DNA of 64,000 bases from Curvularia sp. ZM96 (taxonomy: Eukaryota > Ascomycota > Dothideomycetes > Pleosporales > Pleosporaceae). The stretch is taken from NCBI GenBank assembly GCA_022457065.1, contig JAJGBQ010000007.1, forward strand, positions 682,001 through 746,000, in the 5' to 3' direction. Both the position numbers and the translations under genes were made by a program. The notes under the pieces are model-generated. The model saw nothing but the letters and a program-made list of their open reading frames with translations, was not told the origin of the DNA and did not search any database. Shown here one piece after another: positions 45,975-57,413 of this stretch; position 1 is the stretch's first letter, and each line of letters begins with the position of its first letter.

Positions 45975-46661
45975 ATGTCCTGGCTGACTGATCCATCCTC
46001 CCCTACCGTGTTGGATCCCCCTCTTTGCGGCATTTGTTCTAACCAAGCAACCATCACTTACCACACATGCAACAATATGCAGTATTGCTCCGCCGAGTGT
46101 CAGGAAGAGGACGCTCCAGTACACAATATCATCTGCACAATCTTTCACAGCTTTCAGAACTCTCAAGAGCGTCCCAGTCCTCACCATTATCGCGCCATCC
46201 TCTTCGACGCCTATGAGACCAGCCCGAAGTTCATCTGGCTCCACATTGAAGGCTTGCGCGGCTTCCAAGACGTCAACAAAGACGAATGGTCTCGATATTG
46301 CTCTGGAAGACGGTCAAGTAACATCCAGATTACTACCGACCAATCTTTCTCCCCGCCCCGCCAGTACAACCACAGGATCCACGTTGAATACGACGAAGAC
46401 ACACTTGAAGGAAGTTTACCTGCCAATCTCTGTCTGATCAAACTCTGTGGTCCGGAAGTAGAGCGCTTTCGAGGCAACTATATTGCTCGCGGATACAAGT
46501 ACAAGGATGACACGACGCCAGATCAGCGCGATCCGTGTGATGCTCTTATTCCTGGCGGTTGCGATATCGCGCTGGATTTGGATACCACGTGCTTGAATCC
46601 GTTGATTGCGTGGTTCCAGGAATACACTGATTTTGAAGAGAAGTACTGTAATTTTCAGTAG
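45975..46661 (+). CDS. MYND zinc-finger protein
   Basis: Small protein of 228 aa, single exon, with an N-terminal MYND finger at about residues 17-53: CGIC, then HTC..MQYC, CQ, and HNIIC supply the C/H ligands. MYND fingers mediate protein-protein contacts. The rest (FDAYETSPKFIWLHIEGL and the acidic tail) has no catalytic motif I recognise; there is no SET domain, so it is not a SMYD methyltransferase. The open frame extends upstream only through a TTG, so ATG 45975 is the start. Starts 279 bases after the MsrB stop. Confidence 0.8.
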   Translation: MSWLTDPSSPTVLDPPLCGICSNQATITYHTCNNMQYCSAECQEEDAPVHNIICTIFHSFQNSQERPSPHHYRAILFDAYETSPKFIWLHIEGLRGFQDVNKDEWSRYCSGRRSSNIQITTDQSFSPPRQYNHRIHVEYDEDTLEGSLPANLCLIKLCGPEVERFRGNYIARGYKYKDDTTPDQRDPCDALIPGGCDIALDLDTTCLNPLIAWFQEYTDFEEKYCNFQ

Positions 46662-47282
46662 AAGAAAAGAAGTTTAGAGGCAAGACTTGGCCTGGTTGTG
46701 GTGAGGTGAAGGTGATTCGGCCGGTCTGCAAGAATATGTGCAGTCGTCTAGAGTATAGCCTCACGACATCACAAGGAGATTGGGGCTTGGGGCTTGGGTG
46801 CTGTATTATTCCGAGGCTTCACTCCATTTGGACATCGGGGTTTAGCGGACGAAATCACAGCCTCAGCAATGTTTTCGATGGGTCCAGAAAATCAAAACCA
46901 CTTCAAATGTTAACTCTTACTTGAAAGATTCAGATTTCTAAGATATTTCAAAAAAAAGTCTACTTCATCTGAAATTAAGAAGTCATGCACACAATATATG
47001 TCCCGTGAAGTTGTTCTGGAAATAGGCCATCGGAAATACCATCACCGAGTGGCGACGCCATTTTTGCTCCGAGGCCCGAAGCGACAGCATCGATAGTATT
47101 TCACCAATGAAATCCCTACATTGATAGTATCAACTGCACGCTATCAATGCACGGCCGAGAAACCCGATCCTGGGATCGAAAATCCGAATCCACTGTCATT
47201 TTCCCCAGGTTCTTTTCTTTTTCCCTTGCCTCTTGGCCAAACCATCTGTGTGCCTGTTATCGCTCGCATACCCGCTAAGCTA
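46662..47282. other. Intergenic region, nothing seen
   Basis: About 620 bases. The frame of the next gene is open back to 47121, but without an ATG before 47283. Confidence 0.5.
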
Positions 47283-49254
47283 ATGCCATCAAGTTTCCGG
47301 AATAAAAATGAGGCATCCACCTCGAGATTTCGATCAGGCAGCAATGCTACAAGGAGAGATTTGAGATGTGAAACAGACCAACAAGAGTCGCAGTACACTT
47401 CGGGAGTTGCCGATTCCGTGGCACGCGACAATACTGCATCACTGTCACTGGAGGACACCGAGAATGTCGCAAATGTACCCAGTAGAAGAAGAGTCGGGCC
47501 TCATGAAATATCTGTGAATACCAACGTTCCTGGACCAGATACAACCCTCTCGCCTGACGATGAGTCACAACAAACCAAAGAAGAGAACAAACCAGTATCA
47601 TGGAGCTCACTGCCACGTAAAGACCAACTTCTAGTCCTAGTCCTAGCACGACTATCTGAGCCCTTGACCCAAACCTCGCTCGGCTCCTACCTCTACTACC
47701 AACTACAATCCTTCAACCCCTCTCTCCCAGAGTCGACAATCTCCTACCAAGCCGGTATCATCGGCGCCACGTTTCCCGCAACACAGTTCCTAACCGCCAT
47801 GCTATGGGGCCGCTTTTCCGATTCCGAGTACGGAGGTCGCAAGCGCACTATTTACCTAGGATTGGTGGGCACGATGCTGAGCACAATTGGTTTTGGCTTC
47901 TCGCACAGCTTCGCCATGGCGGTGTTCTTTCGGTGTCTGGGCGGGATACTGAATGGGAATATCGGGGTGATGAGGACGATGATCAGTGAGATTATTAAAG
48001 AGAAGAAGTTCCAGAGTAGGGCGTTTTTGCTCATGCCGATGACGTTTAATGTGGGGGTTTTGATCGGGCCGGTGCTTGGTATGTAGAATGTTTGTGGTGG
48101 TAGATGGTGCAGTACTGACCCAGACAGGTGGTTTGCTTGCTGACCCTGTGGCTAGCTATCCGGGTTTATTTGGACCGAATTCAACGTTTGGTGGGAAGAA
48201 TGGGGTGCATTGGATGATGCGGTATCCGTATGCGTTGCCGAACCTCGTCAGTGCCATATTCCTGTGTCTCTCTTCCTTTGCGGTCCTGTTCTTCCTCGAG
48301 GAAACAGGCGAGATGTGCAAAGATCGACCTGATTTCGGGCTTCGAATGGGCCAATGGATTCTCAGGACCGTATTCCGTCGAGATATCGCTCCCGAAAGAG
48401 GCTATAGTGTGATTCCCAGCGACGACTTGGAACTACAGCAAACACCCACTTCGCCGCATGTACATACTCCAGCTAGTCTAGACAAGCCCACCAAACATGT
48501 CCGACAGAAACTTCCCTTCCGCCGCATCTGGACCCGCAATCTTATCATCACACTCTGCGCTCACGGTGCTCTAGCCATGCACGTAGGCACCTTCAACGGC
48601 CTCTGGACCCTGCACCTCTCTACCCCCCGCTTCGATCCTGCTCACCCACACCCACCAAACTTCACTCCTCATGGCCTCTTCTTCACAGGTGGCCTCGCCA
48701 TGCCTCCCGCACGCATCGGCCTGGCCCTCGCCATCATCGGCGTCATCGGTCTCCCCCTCCAACTCCTCGTCTACCCGAAAATTTCCCACAAACTAGGTAC
48801 CACGCGCTGTTACCGCATCTTCCTTGCCCTCTTCCCTCTCATGTACACGCTCGTCCCTTTCCTCAGTCTTGTACCTAGCTGGACGCCACCGCCACACGGC
48901 GTCTCTGGCCCGTGGATCTGGATCGCGATTACGTGTGCGCTGTCGATTCAGGTGCTTGCGCGTACGTTTGCGCTGCCGTGTACAGCTATTCTCATTAACA
49001 ATGCGAGCCCGCATCCGTCGGTGCTGGGGACCGTGCATGGGATTGGTCAGTCGGTGTCGAGTCTCACGCGGACGTTTGGGCCGGTGTTTTTCAGTTGGTT
49101 GTTTGGAAGGGGGTTGGATAGGGGGATGGTTGGGCTGGCCTGGTGGTGTATGGCGGGTGTTGCAGTGGGGGGTTGGGTGTTGGCGCAGGGCGTGAGGGAG
49201 GGGGATGGGCATGAGATTTTGCTGGAGGGGGAGAAGAGGGAGGAGGGGAGGTGA
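47283..49254 (+). CDS. MFS transporter (ZIFL/multidrug-type)
   Basis: Major-facilitator transporter of 640 aa. Exons 47283-48078 and 48128-49254; the 49-nt intron joins GPVLG|GLLADP, the typical end of helix 5. A hydrophilic Ser/Thr/Asp-rich head of about 115 residues precedes the first helix. Motif A-like GRFSDSEYGGRKRT follows helix 2, and ISEIIKEKKFQSRAF lies after helix 4. These features and the long central loop with SLDKPTKHVRQ resemble the fungal ZIFL-like group (zinc-induced facilitator-like, multidrug). Substrate unknown. The last 300 bases are strongly G-biased on the coding strand. Confidence 0.87.
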
Positions 49255-50517
49255 TGGAGTGGAGGGTGTTGTTGTAGAGCAGAGAGAGTGGAATGAAATA
49301 GATATGCTTTATGATAAGAAGGTAATACAACTCGCCTACTTGTACTCGAATCTTGAAACAATGTCTTCAAGCGAGTGGACGATTTGCAATTGTGCATACT
49401 GAAATGTTCACCTATATGACAACTAAGAGGTTATGGTCGTCCGCCGGAAATCCGTTCTAGTTAGTATCACGCGATCGCTACAAAAGTTGGACATTTATAC
49501 GCTACGAACTTTGGTTATCTTCGCTCAAATCGAGGCCCAGCTGATAGGATCATTCCAAAGCACTTACCACATCTTGACTTGATCACGCAAAGTTCTCTGA
49601 TCTTCCGAGCACATATTACGCAAAGACCACCATAGTATGCAGATCGTATTTGAAATTATAACTATGTAGTGTAGTATAAGGGCTAGAGAGGGAAGCAATT
49701 GGCAAAGTTAACAAGACTGTCCTGAAGAAAAACAGCAATCCAAGAACGTTTTCGTTGTATTGGTGTAGTTGACAACACCACTGATGACCAAATCAAGATC
49801 GAGGACGCCAGAATAGCGACGTGTTCAACCAGCGGATCTCGATGGGATAGGGGCGTAGGAGCCGTTCGACCACTATCAGTGAACCCTCGTTTATCGTTCT
49901 TGGGAGAGTCCTCCATGATTTTCTTGTGGTACTGCTGTATCAAATAACTCTCTAGCTTCTCCCATCACCTAAGGCTTCAGCGCTGATTTTTCCAAGATCA
50001 GTACAGGATGGGTTTCCATGCTGAGCGGAGCACCAGTCATTCGGGCATTCAAGAAGCAGAAGACAGTTGCAGTGTCTATCTGTGAAGCGAAGAACGTTTC
50101 CTACGAAGCCAACCCCCCACTTCGATCTTCCAAACCGTTATTTGTTGTCGCTGTCATCGTCTGGGTCCAAAAATGGGCGTGGCTGGCCTTCGTTGTCGTC
50201 ATCAGCGATCTCCGCCCGCTTTGTTACGATCGTCCCTGGCGGGTTAGAACGAGATGGTGAAGCTAGTGGGGATATCACGATGACTCAAGCCAAGATGCAC
50301 GAGGCGTACGAGGTCGACCATTCCATTATACCAGCCGTACTGTGGTCGGCAGATAGAGCTATAGCTCGCTCTATCCAGAGCTCTTGATAAGTACTCACGT
50401 GACACAGCTAGTACTAGGTATGCGTATGGAGACGATGCACCAAACCTCTCGACAGCACAATAGTCCACACTACACCAAAATATACCCTACTTAAGCAGCA
50501 ACCCCTAACCCTCGAAT
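49255..50517. other. Convergent intergenic region, nothing seen
   Basis: About 1.26 kb between the ends of the MFS gene and the GH43 gene. Several short frames are present (for example 49683-49943 and 50067-50387), none with motifs. Confidence 0.5.
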
Positions 50518-52277
50518 TCACCCCGCACTATTCATCTCCTCACCCTCAATCGTCCAACTCTTAACCAGCACACTACCACCCCTTGCCTTCCCCGCAAAAT
50601 TAAACACGCCGTACCGCGACCCCATAAACCACACTTTGTCGTTCCGCAGGGTCGCATTGTTACCGAGCGTCACAAACTGCTTCCCGTCCGTGCTGTACTG
50701 GAAACTACCCGAGCCCGTCCACGGCAGCACGTTGACGCGGGTGCGCAGCCAGATGCGCCCGCCGCTGATGCTCGCGCTGCCAATTTGCTTCCCCGCGCTG
50801 CTGGGCGTCCAGTGTGTGCCGTCGCCAGTCATCGAGATGTTGTTTAGCATAGCGACGCGGAAGGAGGTGCCGGTGCGCAGGACGCCGATGTAGGCTGCGT
50901 TGTACTGGGAGGGGAAGGGGGTTAATGGTTTGTGCGGATTCCAGGGAGTGAAAGGTAGTGATGTATTTGTGCATTTTCAGGGGAAGTGAAAGAAGTTGTC
51001 GCCGATGAAGGAGTTGTACGCGTTGACGACCTCGCAAGGCCGTATACGCCTGGGTCAGAACTGGAAAATGATGAGAACTAACTTACGTCGAACAGAACCA
51101 CACCAGCTTGGTCACCATCAGCCATCTTCGAATAATCAAGTTCGACGGTAAAAGTCGAGGACGGGCCTAAAATGCGGTGAGTAAGTGTATTCCGTGCCAT
51201 GAAGAGGTTGTCCGTGACAGTAGCAGTGCGCAGCTCCAAACCATTCCCCGTAAGAGAATAAGCCGTAGGATCGGGGTTGTGATTCCACTCGTACTGCGGA
51301 CCAAGCGTAGTCCCCTTGAACGTATCCGTCCCCGTTATCCTCTTCACCGCGCGCGGCGGCAGCGGATACGGGTACTGCTTCCCCCACTTGCCATTAATGA
51401 CGCGCGCCGTCGGCCACCCATCAGCCGACCAGTCGACCGGTGCGAGCGCAGGAAGCCGCCCGCCGGGATACGCATCGATGAAGGCCATGTGGTACCAGGT
51501 ACCATTGGGGAGATCGACGAGGCCGCCCTGCCGGGGCACTCTGGCGTTGGGGACGAGAGCACCAGCATTGCGGACCAGCCACTTCCACGTGAACGGGCCC
51601 CAGGGACTGCTGCCCTTGAGTATGATGTTCCCGTCCATTGGATGCACGCCGAGAATGTAGTACTGGCCACCGCGCTTGTACATGCGCCAGCCCTCGACGT
51701 AACTCAGCGAACTGTCTACCGTGAAGACTTGCTGCCTCTTCAGTTCCTTGCCATCTGGCGAGAGTTGGACTACAAAAAGTTGTTTCTGGTTCCAGCTCGT
51801 CAGGAATACCACGTACATAGTGCCATCGTCATCAACGAGCATGCCGCAATCGTAATAGCACTTGTCGATGATGCTAATTTTGGACCACGGCCCTCCGGGC
51901 GCAGCAGCTTTGTAGATATGCGTTCTGCCATCGTTAGTAATGCAGCCGCCCCAGTACCAGGACTTGAGCTTGGGGTTGTAGTTGAAGAAGGAGGCATATA
52001 TGCCGCGGTTGTAGGCGTTGCCGTTGGTCAGGTTGTAATTAGCGCCGTAGTCGAGCGTCGGCACGGAGTGCGAAAAGTACTCCCAGTTGACGAGGTCATA
52101 TGACCGGAGGATGGGGGCGCCCGGCGAGAAGTGCATGGTGCTGGCGGAGTAGTAGAAGGTGTCCCCCTGACGCATGATGTCCACATCAGCGAGATCTTGA
52201 TAGAGAACGGGGTTGTTGAAGAGCTTTTGGGCTGAAGCCCCGAGCAAGAAAGCACTGAAAAGTGAAGACCAGTGCAT
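50518..52277 (-). CDS. Secreted GH43-family glycosidase (beta-xylosidase/arabinofuranosidase-like)
   Basis: Plant cell-wall hydrolase of family GH43. The start is ATG 52277, because the frame beyond it reaches only a TTG. It begins with a signal peptide (MHWSSLFSAFLLGASA). Exon 1 52277-51087 holds the five-bladed propeller with its acids: Asp in DLADVDIMRQGD (residues 31-33), Asp143 in DCGMLVDDDG and the acid Glu195 in SYVEGWRMYKRGG. Exon 2 50904-50518 encodes the C-terminal concanavalin-like half (YNAAYIGVLRTG to the end). I join them with a 182-nt intron to give VVLFD|YNAAYIGV and 525 aa. That intron is unusually long for this window and contains a coding-like stretch, so a mini-exon is possible (see findings). 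Likely secreted to degrade xylan or arabinan; specificity is not readable. Confidence 0.85.
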
Positions 52278-53826
52278 TGTGATCGATTTTTTATTCAAGA
52301 GCCTAGAAAAGATGCATGCGTCCGAGCACCCAAGGCTCGACGATTTTTGATGGCGACCTCCTGATTTTTCAACTTTAATAATGAGTTCACGTTTCCTCTA
52401 ATAGTGGAATGAAGCGAATGCTGCAGGATGCAATGGAGAAGATATAGAAAAAGAACGCAAAAGAAAGTGATGTGAATATAAGATCCGTCCGCGGTTTTGA
52501 TCGGCCCAAGTTGACTCCATGGTAATCGCAAAGCAACGGAAATTATGCGTAAGAACCTATCATACGCAGCAGGCAATTACTGTGCAGTTGCAACAAATGT
52601 TCCGTATGCTACAACCTCCACCAGTTATAGCGATCTACCCATAGTAGACGCGGGCACCGACCGCGAATGAAAGACAACGAAATCATTTTGACTTTCTAGG
52701 TGACAGGTGCTTCATTTATGTCGGACAAGGGAAAACGTGAACGATTGGGGGAACAAGGATGCGAGACATGGCAGATCCGGTGGGGTGGTTTTTTTCCGGC
52801 GAGATTACCTAGTTTCTTCCGGTGGGGACCGACTAACCCAAATGCTGCTTCCTGCACTCACCAGTGGGAGGAATTGTCTACGGAGGTATCATTGGTAAGT
52901 AATTATACCCTGGTCAACCCACCTACTAGAGATTGCTATTGACAAAGGCAGTATATTATACTAGTTTTGCGTGCTATCCCTAGAGTAAATTGATATATTT
53001 TCTATCCTAATTAGTCCTAGCTGATCACCTAATCCTGAACTCTACCCCCTGCAAAGCTGCGACCAGTGTGATTACTTACTCATGATACCTCCGTAAAAGG
53101 GCAATCAAGTATAGAAGGGAGAGGCGTGCAGTAGCGACAATTGTATAATAAGCGCACAGGCAAGAACTCACTCGGCGAACTCATCCAATCTACCACAATA
53201 GATATCTAACTTGTGCCATCAATTAATGTATTATACTCTCTTTCCATGGGTTTCGAGCGGGGTTGACCAGCTAGAGTGTCTACGAGCATTAACATGTGCC
53301 TTAGAATGACTTCAAACCTCCCAAGAATAACCAGTCTCCCAGGTATTTGCGCCTCGGGGTTGCCCTACTTTCTCTCCGGCGACAGGAGCGTCATTACGTA
53401 TTCGCTCTCACTACTGGCAAACTACAAGATGTCGAATTGTTACAGTAATCATACCCGTAAACCATGGCAAATGAGGTGGCGAGAACTAAATCGGGCACTA
53501 GTTTGTTTCACTCTCGGAAATTGGTCTTCCTCCCCTTGCGCAGTTCTCTCTCAACGGTGGAAGAATGTGACATGGTTTTAGATGTTCATCACTCATGACA
53601 GAACACAGAGTGAGGATGGATAGAAGGCTTGAATAGACTTCAGTCGCCATAGATTTCTTGTAGTAATACATATAGTACAGAATGATATCATATGAAGACA
53701 CATTGCAGAAAACAACAACATTCACCTAATGCTGACTGTACTATGACACCGCCAATGCTGATTCCCAAAAAAAAAACGCTAAACCAAGACCCGATTACGC
53801 CAAGATGCGAAACTATAACTGTACAG
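52278..53826. other. Intergenic region with a MITE-like insertion
   Basis: About 1.5 kb without a gene, AT-rich between 52940 and 53250. It holds the 212-bp TA-flanked inverted-repeat element listed separately. A short frame at 53276-53581 has no motif. Confidence 0.5.
52881..53092. mobile_element. MITE-like element with inverted termini and TA target duplication
   Basis: A 212-bp element. The left end reads CGGAGGTATCATTGGTAAGT and on to AAT; the right end, inverted, reads CGGAGGTATCATGAGTAAGT and on to AAT, with a shared CTGGTC farther in. This gives about 33 bp of imperfect terminal inverted repeats, flanked on both sides by the dinucleotide TA (52879-52880 and 53093-53094), the target preferred by Tc1/mariner-type transposases such as fungal Fot1/Molly. 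The interior is AT-rich with no reading frame, so it is non-autonomous. Confidence 0.65.
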
Positions 53827-55821
53827 TTAGAGCACATTGCGAATCACAACACGTGGACTGTTTCTCACGTCTCTAACCAGAGGCGTGGTACTCGTTTCAG
53901 GAGCGCATGAAGGATAGTGAACGTTATGCGAAGGGGAAGGTTCATTGAGGAAAACCGTCGTCCTAGTGGGAGAGCGTGTATGAGTAAAAAGCGGATAGGT
54001 GGGCATGCGAAGTGATTCGGCAGGCGATGCTGTATGCCGATCAAAAGAGTCTCGTGCGCTCGAAGGAGAAAGTGGTGAAAATTGAGGAAAGCGCTGGGTA
54101 TTCGGACTATTGAACCAACTGTGTATAGCAGCTCCCATAGGAGAGGTCAGGTCCTGGATGGACTCTGGTCGGATTTTCTCTTCGTTGAGTGTTGATAATG
54201 GCGTAGTTTGCAAGCGTGGTTTTGTGCCGGAGTGAAAGGCTGGGGTATGCTGAGAGAGTTTATGGGAGAAAGACCCCCTCAATGGGGGAGTGCGAGGACT
54301 CAACTTTACTGGAGGGTGCGGGATGCCGTGGTCTATTGTGGAGCGCGTAATCCTAGTGGACTCTTCGCCTAGAAATTCGGATGTCTTTTTCCAGGATTTT
54401 GGATTTTCCACTCCTGTTCGGTGAGGCGGGGAGAGCAAAGAGGGTTGCGTGTATGGCGTAGACAAAGCTGGAGTAGCAGAGCGGCTAGAGTAGCAAGAGC
54501 TCGGACTTGGGGGACTAATGCTTGGTGTTCTCGGAGGCGGAATTGGTGCTTTTCTTGAAGGCACAAAAGAATGTAGGAGCAGAGCTTGTGGCGATGTGCT
54601 CCATGGCGACCACATACCTGAGCTTTGTGATCGCGGGCTTACTAGCTCATTACTGTACTTTATAGGACTGCGATGTGGGATGTATATGTTCAACCCCCGT
54701 ACGCTCGTTTTGGATTCTGGTGAGAGTTGAAGTTCTGTAGTAGGCCGTGGAGTCATCGACCTTGTAAAGGAAATGCAGGGTGAGGCTCTTGGTACGAGTT
54801 CATAGCCAATAGTTCTCTCTGCAGATGAGTTCTGAGACTTGATATCCCCAGGCTTGTAATGTCTCCGAAACCAGAGTGACGACCTCGAGCCAGCAGTCTC
54901 CTCATCCTGGATACGTCTTGAAGGTTCTTTCAAAGCCGATGCTTGTAATCTATTATCAAGCTCTCTACAGTAAGGCATCATGAATGGAATGCTCGCTGTA
55001 ATGATACTGAGACAGATCTGAACTTGCGATGCTATCATAGGCTCCCAAACTCGGTATTGACGATCATGTTGCGTAGCGAGAGGGTAAAGCCAAACGAGGC
55101 GAGTAACCGCTGCCCCCACAATCAGAAGACGAGGAGCAAAACATGAGACGACTGCAATCTTGCGCGACAGTCGCATCTGAGTGTATGAGACGATCTTCGC
55201 CGATATTGTTACCAGCGCGATCTCAGTGAGTGCATCGATAGTACAATAAATGCTCCAGAACATTTGCTATCTCGATTAGCGACCAATCTCTGCTCTAGAA
55301 ATGAATTACTTACAACATTGATACAATATGAGCCTTCCACTCTCCAAGGACGGGAAAGCCCACACTGAACGGCGACAATTATTAGGGACACCAAAGTCCA
55401 AGTGAGAACAAAGGCCCCAAGAGTGAGCACGGCATGGCGAATCATCCGCTTACCGGCCACGACATTATAGAATAGAACAAGAATTGAAAGTTTTGGAAAG
55501 CAAATAGCAGAGACATAGAATAGCTCTGATGCATAGTAGCCCTTTGAAATAATGTCTGTTTGTTCAGAAGTGAAGGAGGCAGACGAATCACGACTGTCGG
55601 CTGCGAGTGCGAGTGTGGTGACCGATAAGCTGATGGCGAGTACCTATTTTCATTAGCCTTAATGTCTGGTCAGTTGTGGAATTACTTACAGATGCTAGAA
55701 GAATGAAACCATCATCGAGCCCAACTCTTCGAAAACTCATGGTCTTGGTAGCCTGCCGCGCAATGAGAACGACGAACACGACAACTGCAATAGTCCACGA
55801 CAATATCCTGGCAGCGTCCAT
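53827..55821 (-). CDS. Rhodopsin-like/PTH11-type 7TM protein with long Ser/Pro tail
   Basis: Fungal integral membrane protein of the rhodopsin-like (PTH11-related) group, a candidate receptor. Exons 55821-55690, 55643-55314 and 55266-53827, introns 46 and 47 nt, 633 aa. The first exon gives helix 1 (ILSWTIAVVVFVVLIARQ) and GLDDGFILLAS, the typical loop. The second has KGYYASELFYVSAICFPKLS and ends in a CxxxRPWRVEGSYC-type extracellular segment (C...C). The third starts QMFWSIYCTIDALTEIALV, the family's helix-5 signature. Then come about 350 residues of cytoplasmic Ser/Pro/Thr-rich tail with many SP and TP sites, probably phosphorylated. No CFEM domain is present at the N-terminus. Ligand unknown. 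Confidence 0.85.
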
Positions 55822-57413
55822 CTTGTTTAAAGTGATTGAAGGTGTTTTTTGGGAATGACTCTGCTCGATGGGTATTGTGCGGAATGAAAATGAAGACTTT
55901 CAGGTCATGAGGAAGTCGACGAAGAACGAATAAAGAAGCGGACTCAGAAGACGGACAAGGAATTCGCAGCCCGTGTAGTCATCAGAATGGGCGGAACAGG
56001 GTTGCAGAAAATACCTCCGCTTCAGCAAGTAGGGACGACATTGGAGCTGTCTCGATCATATGAGAAACGCTCCTCTAAGGCGACCAGGCATACAACTGCT
56101 TCACCTGCAACCAATCCAGCGTCCAAAAACAGCACAGTGGACTAGCGGGCCGAGAATATCTCATCATGTCTTTTCTAGTACTTTTCCGCCGGATGGGATC
56201 CTTGGCAGTTGTTTCTGCCCCCATGAGGCTGCCGTCAAAAAGTACTAACACGACGCACTCGAATGCCATTCGCGTGAACCAAACACGCGTACCTGATGGT
56301 TCGTCCCGTCGTGCAATGATAAGCACACAAGCGAACCAAGAGTGTCGCGGATGGAGCTAATTTTGGAGCGATTAAGCGCTTGCGATAGGTTGCCCATGCC
56401 ATTAACGGGCGGCGTGGCTGACATCTAGGCCGGGTTCGCGCATTAGCCCAAGGCGCCATTCTGCCACGCCCGTCGGGGTAGTGCACTAACAACCGCAAAC
56501 GGTATCCACAACGCCAAGTCAGATGAGTTCTGTATTCTGCCTGCTGGATGAAAATGGGGCGGGGGCGATGTCTGCAACGACTACTAATTGTATGGCTATG
56601 ACAGGTGAGTCTCATAGTTGAGTCCTGGCAACGACTGTTGGTGGCTGCGCTTGCGATTTCTCTCGTCACATCACCAACACAGCGCAGCTTCCAGCGTGAA
56701 TTGAGCGACGCGATACGCAGCGAGGCCGATGCACTGCACCTCGGTGCCATGGAGAATCGCGATGCTGTGTTTAGAAGGCACCTAGATAATGTACGTATCT
56801 TTTCTTAGACCTTACTGCGCATTCTATCCCTGCCCCGGCAATTTCAACCCTGTCGGCCGCCGAAGCGAATGGATCAACGCTCCAATTCCCGGTAAGCGAG
56901 GATTCGTTGGAAGTAAACAAGGCACCTATTCTTGCATTTACCCCATTGCAAAGCTAGCAGTTGCTTCCAAATTTGAAGACCGTTGGCGTAAGGAGCACTT
57001 CGAAGCAGAAGAGTGCCGATGCGTGCGCGTGTTCGAATACGTGGAGATGGAAGGAATGATGACGATGGTGACCGGCGGAGATTGAGATGGGAAGGCTGTG
57101 TACGCACTCGGAAGCCTCGCACAGTGGAGGGGAAAGAACTCACCTCCTAGCTTCGATAAGGTTGTGAATGGCTTTCCGCGTAGAATCGTAAACACAAGAC
57201 ACAACATACTCTCCATTCGACACATCCCGAGATAGGACGCACTACCACCCAACTGATACGGTATTCAAGGTAAGTGACACAATACTGGCAAGGTGACCGA
57301 GACAATGCTAACGCCTTTACCTAGCACATCTCCCAATCTCGAGCTGTCCCCGAAACGGCATCAGCCCACTCTTCACACGCAGCGTTGCAAGCAAACCACA
57401 TCAAGGCCGCGAA
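55822..57413. other. Long divergent region, one doubtful frame
   Basis: About 1.6 kb between the 7TM gene (minus) and the tannase gene (plus). Frames at 56605-56808 (helical, charged) and 56789-57085 are open but have no ATG-led splice model that I could support. Otherwise nothing was recognised. Confidence 0.45.

Noticed and set aside
56605..57085. Two overlapping open frames resembling a small spliced gene
   Set aside because: The upstream frame begins with GTG, and the only direct splice between them would be an 18-nt intron. No supportable model.
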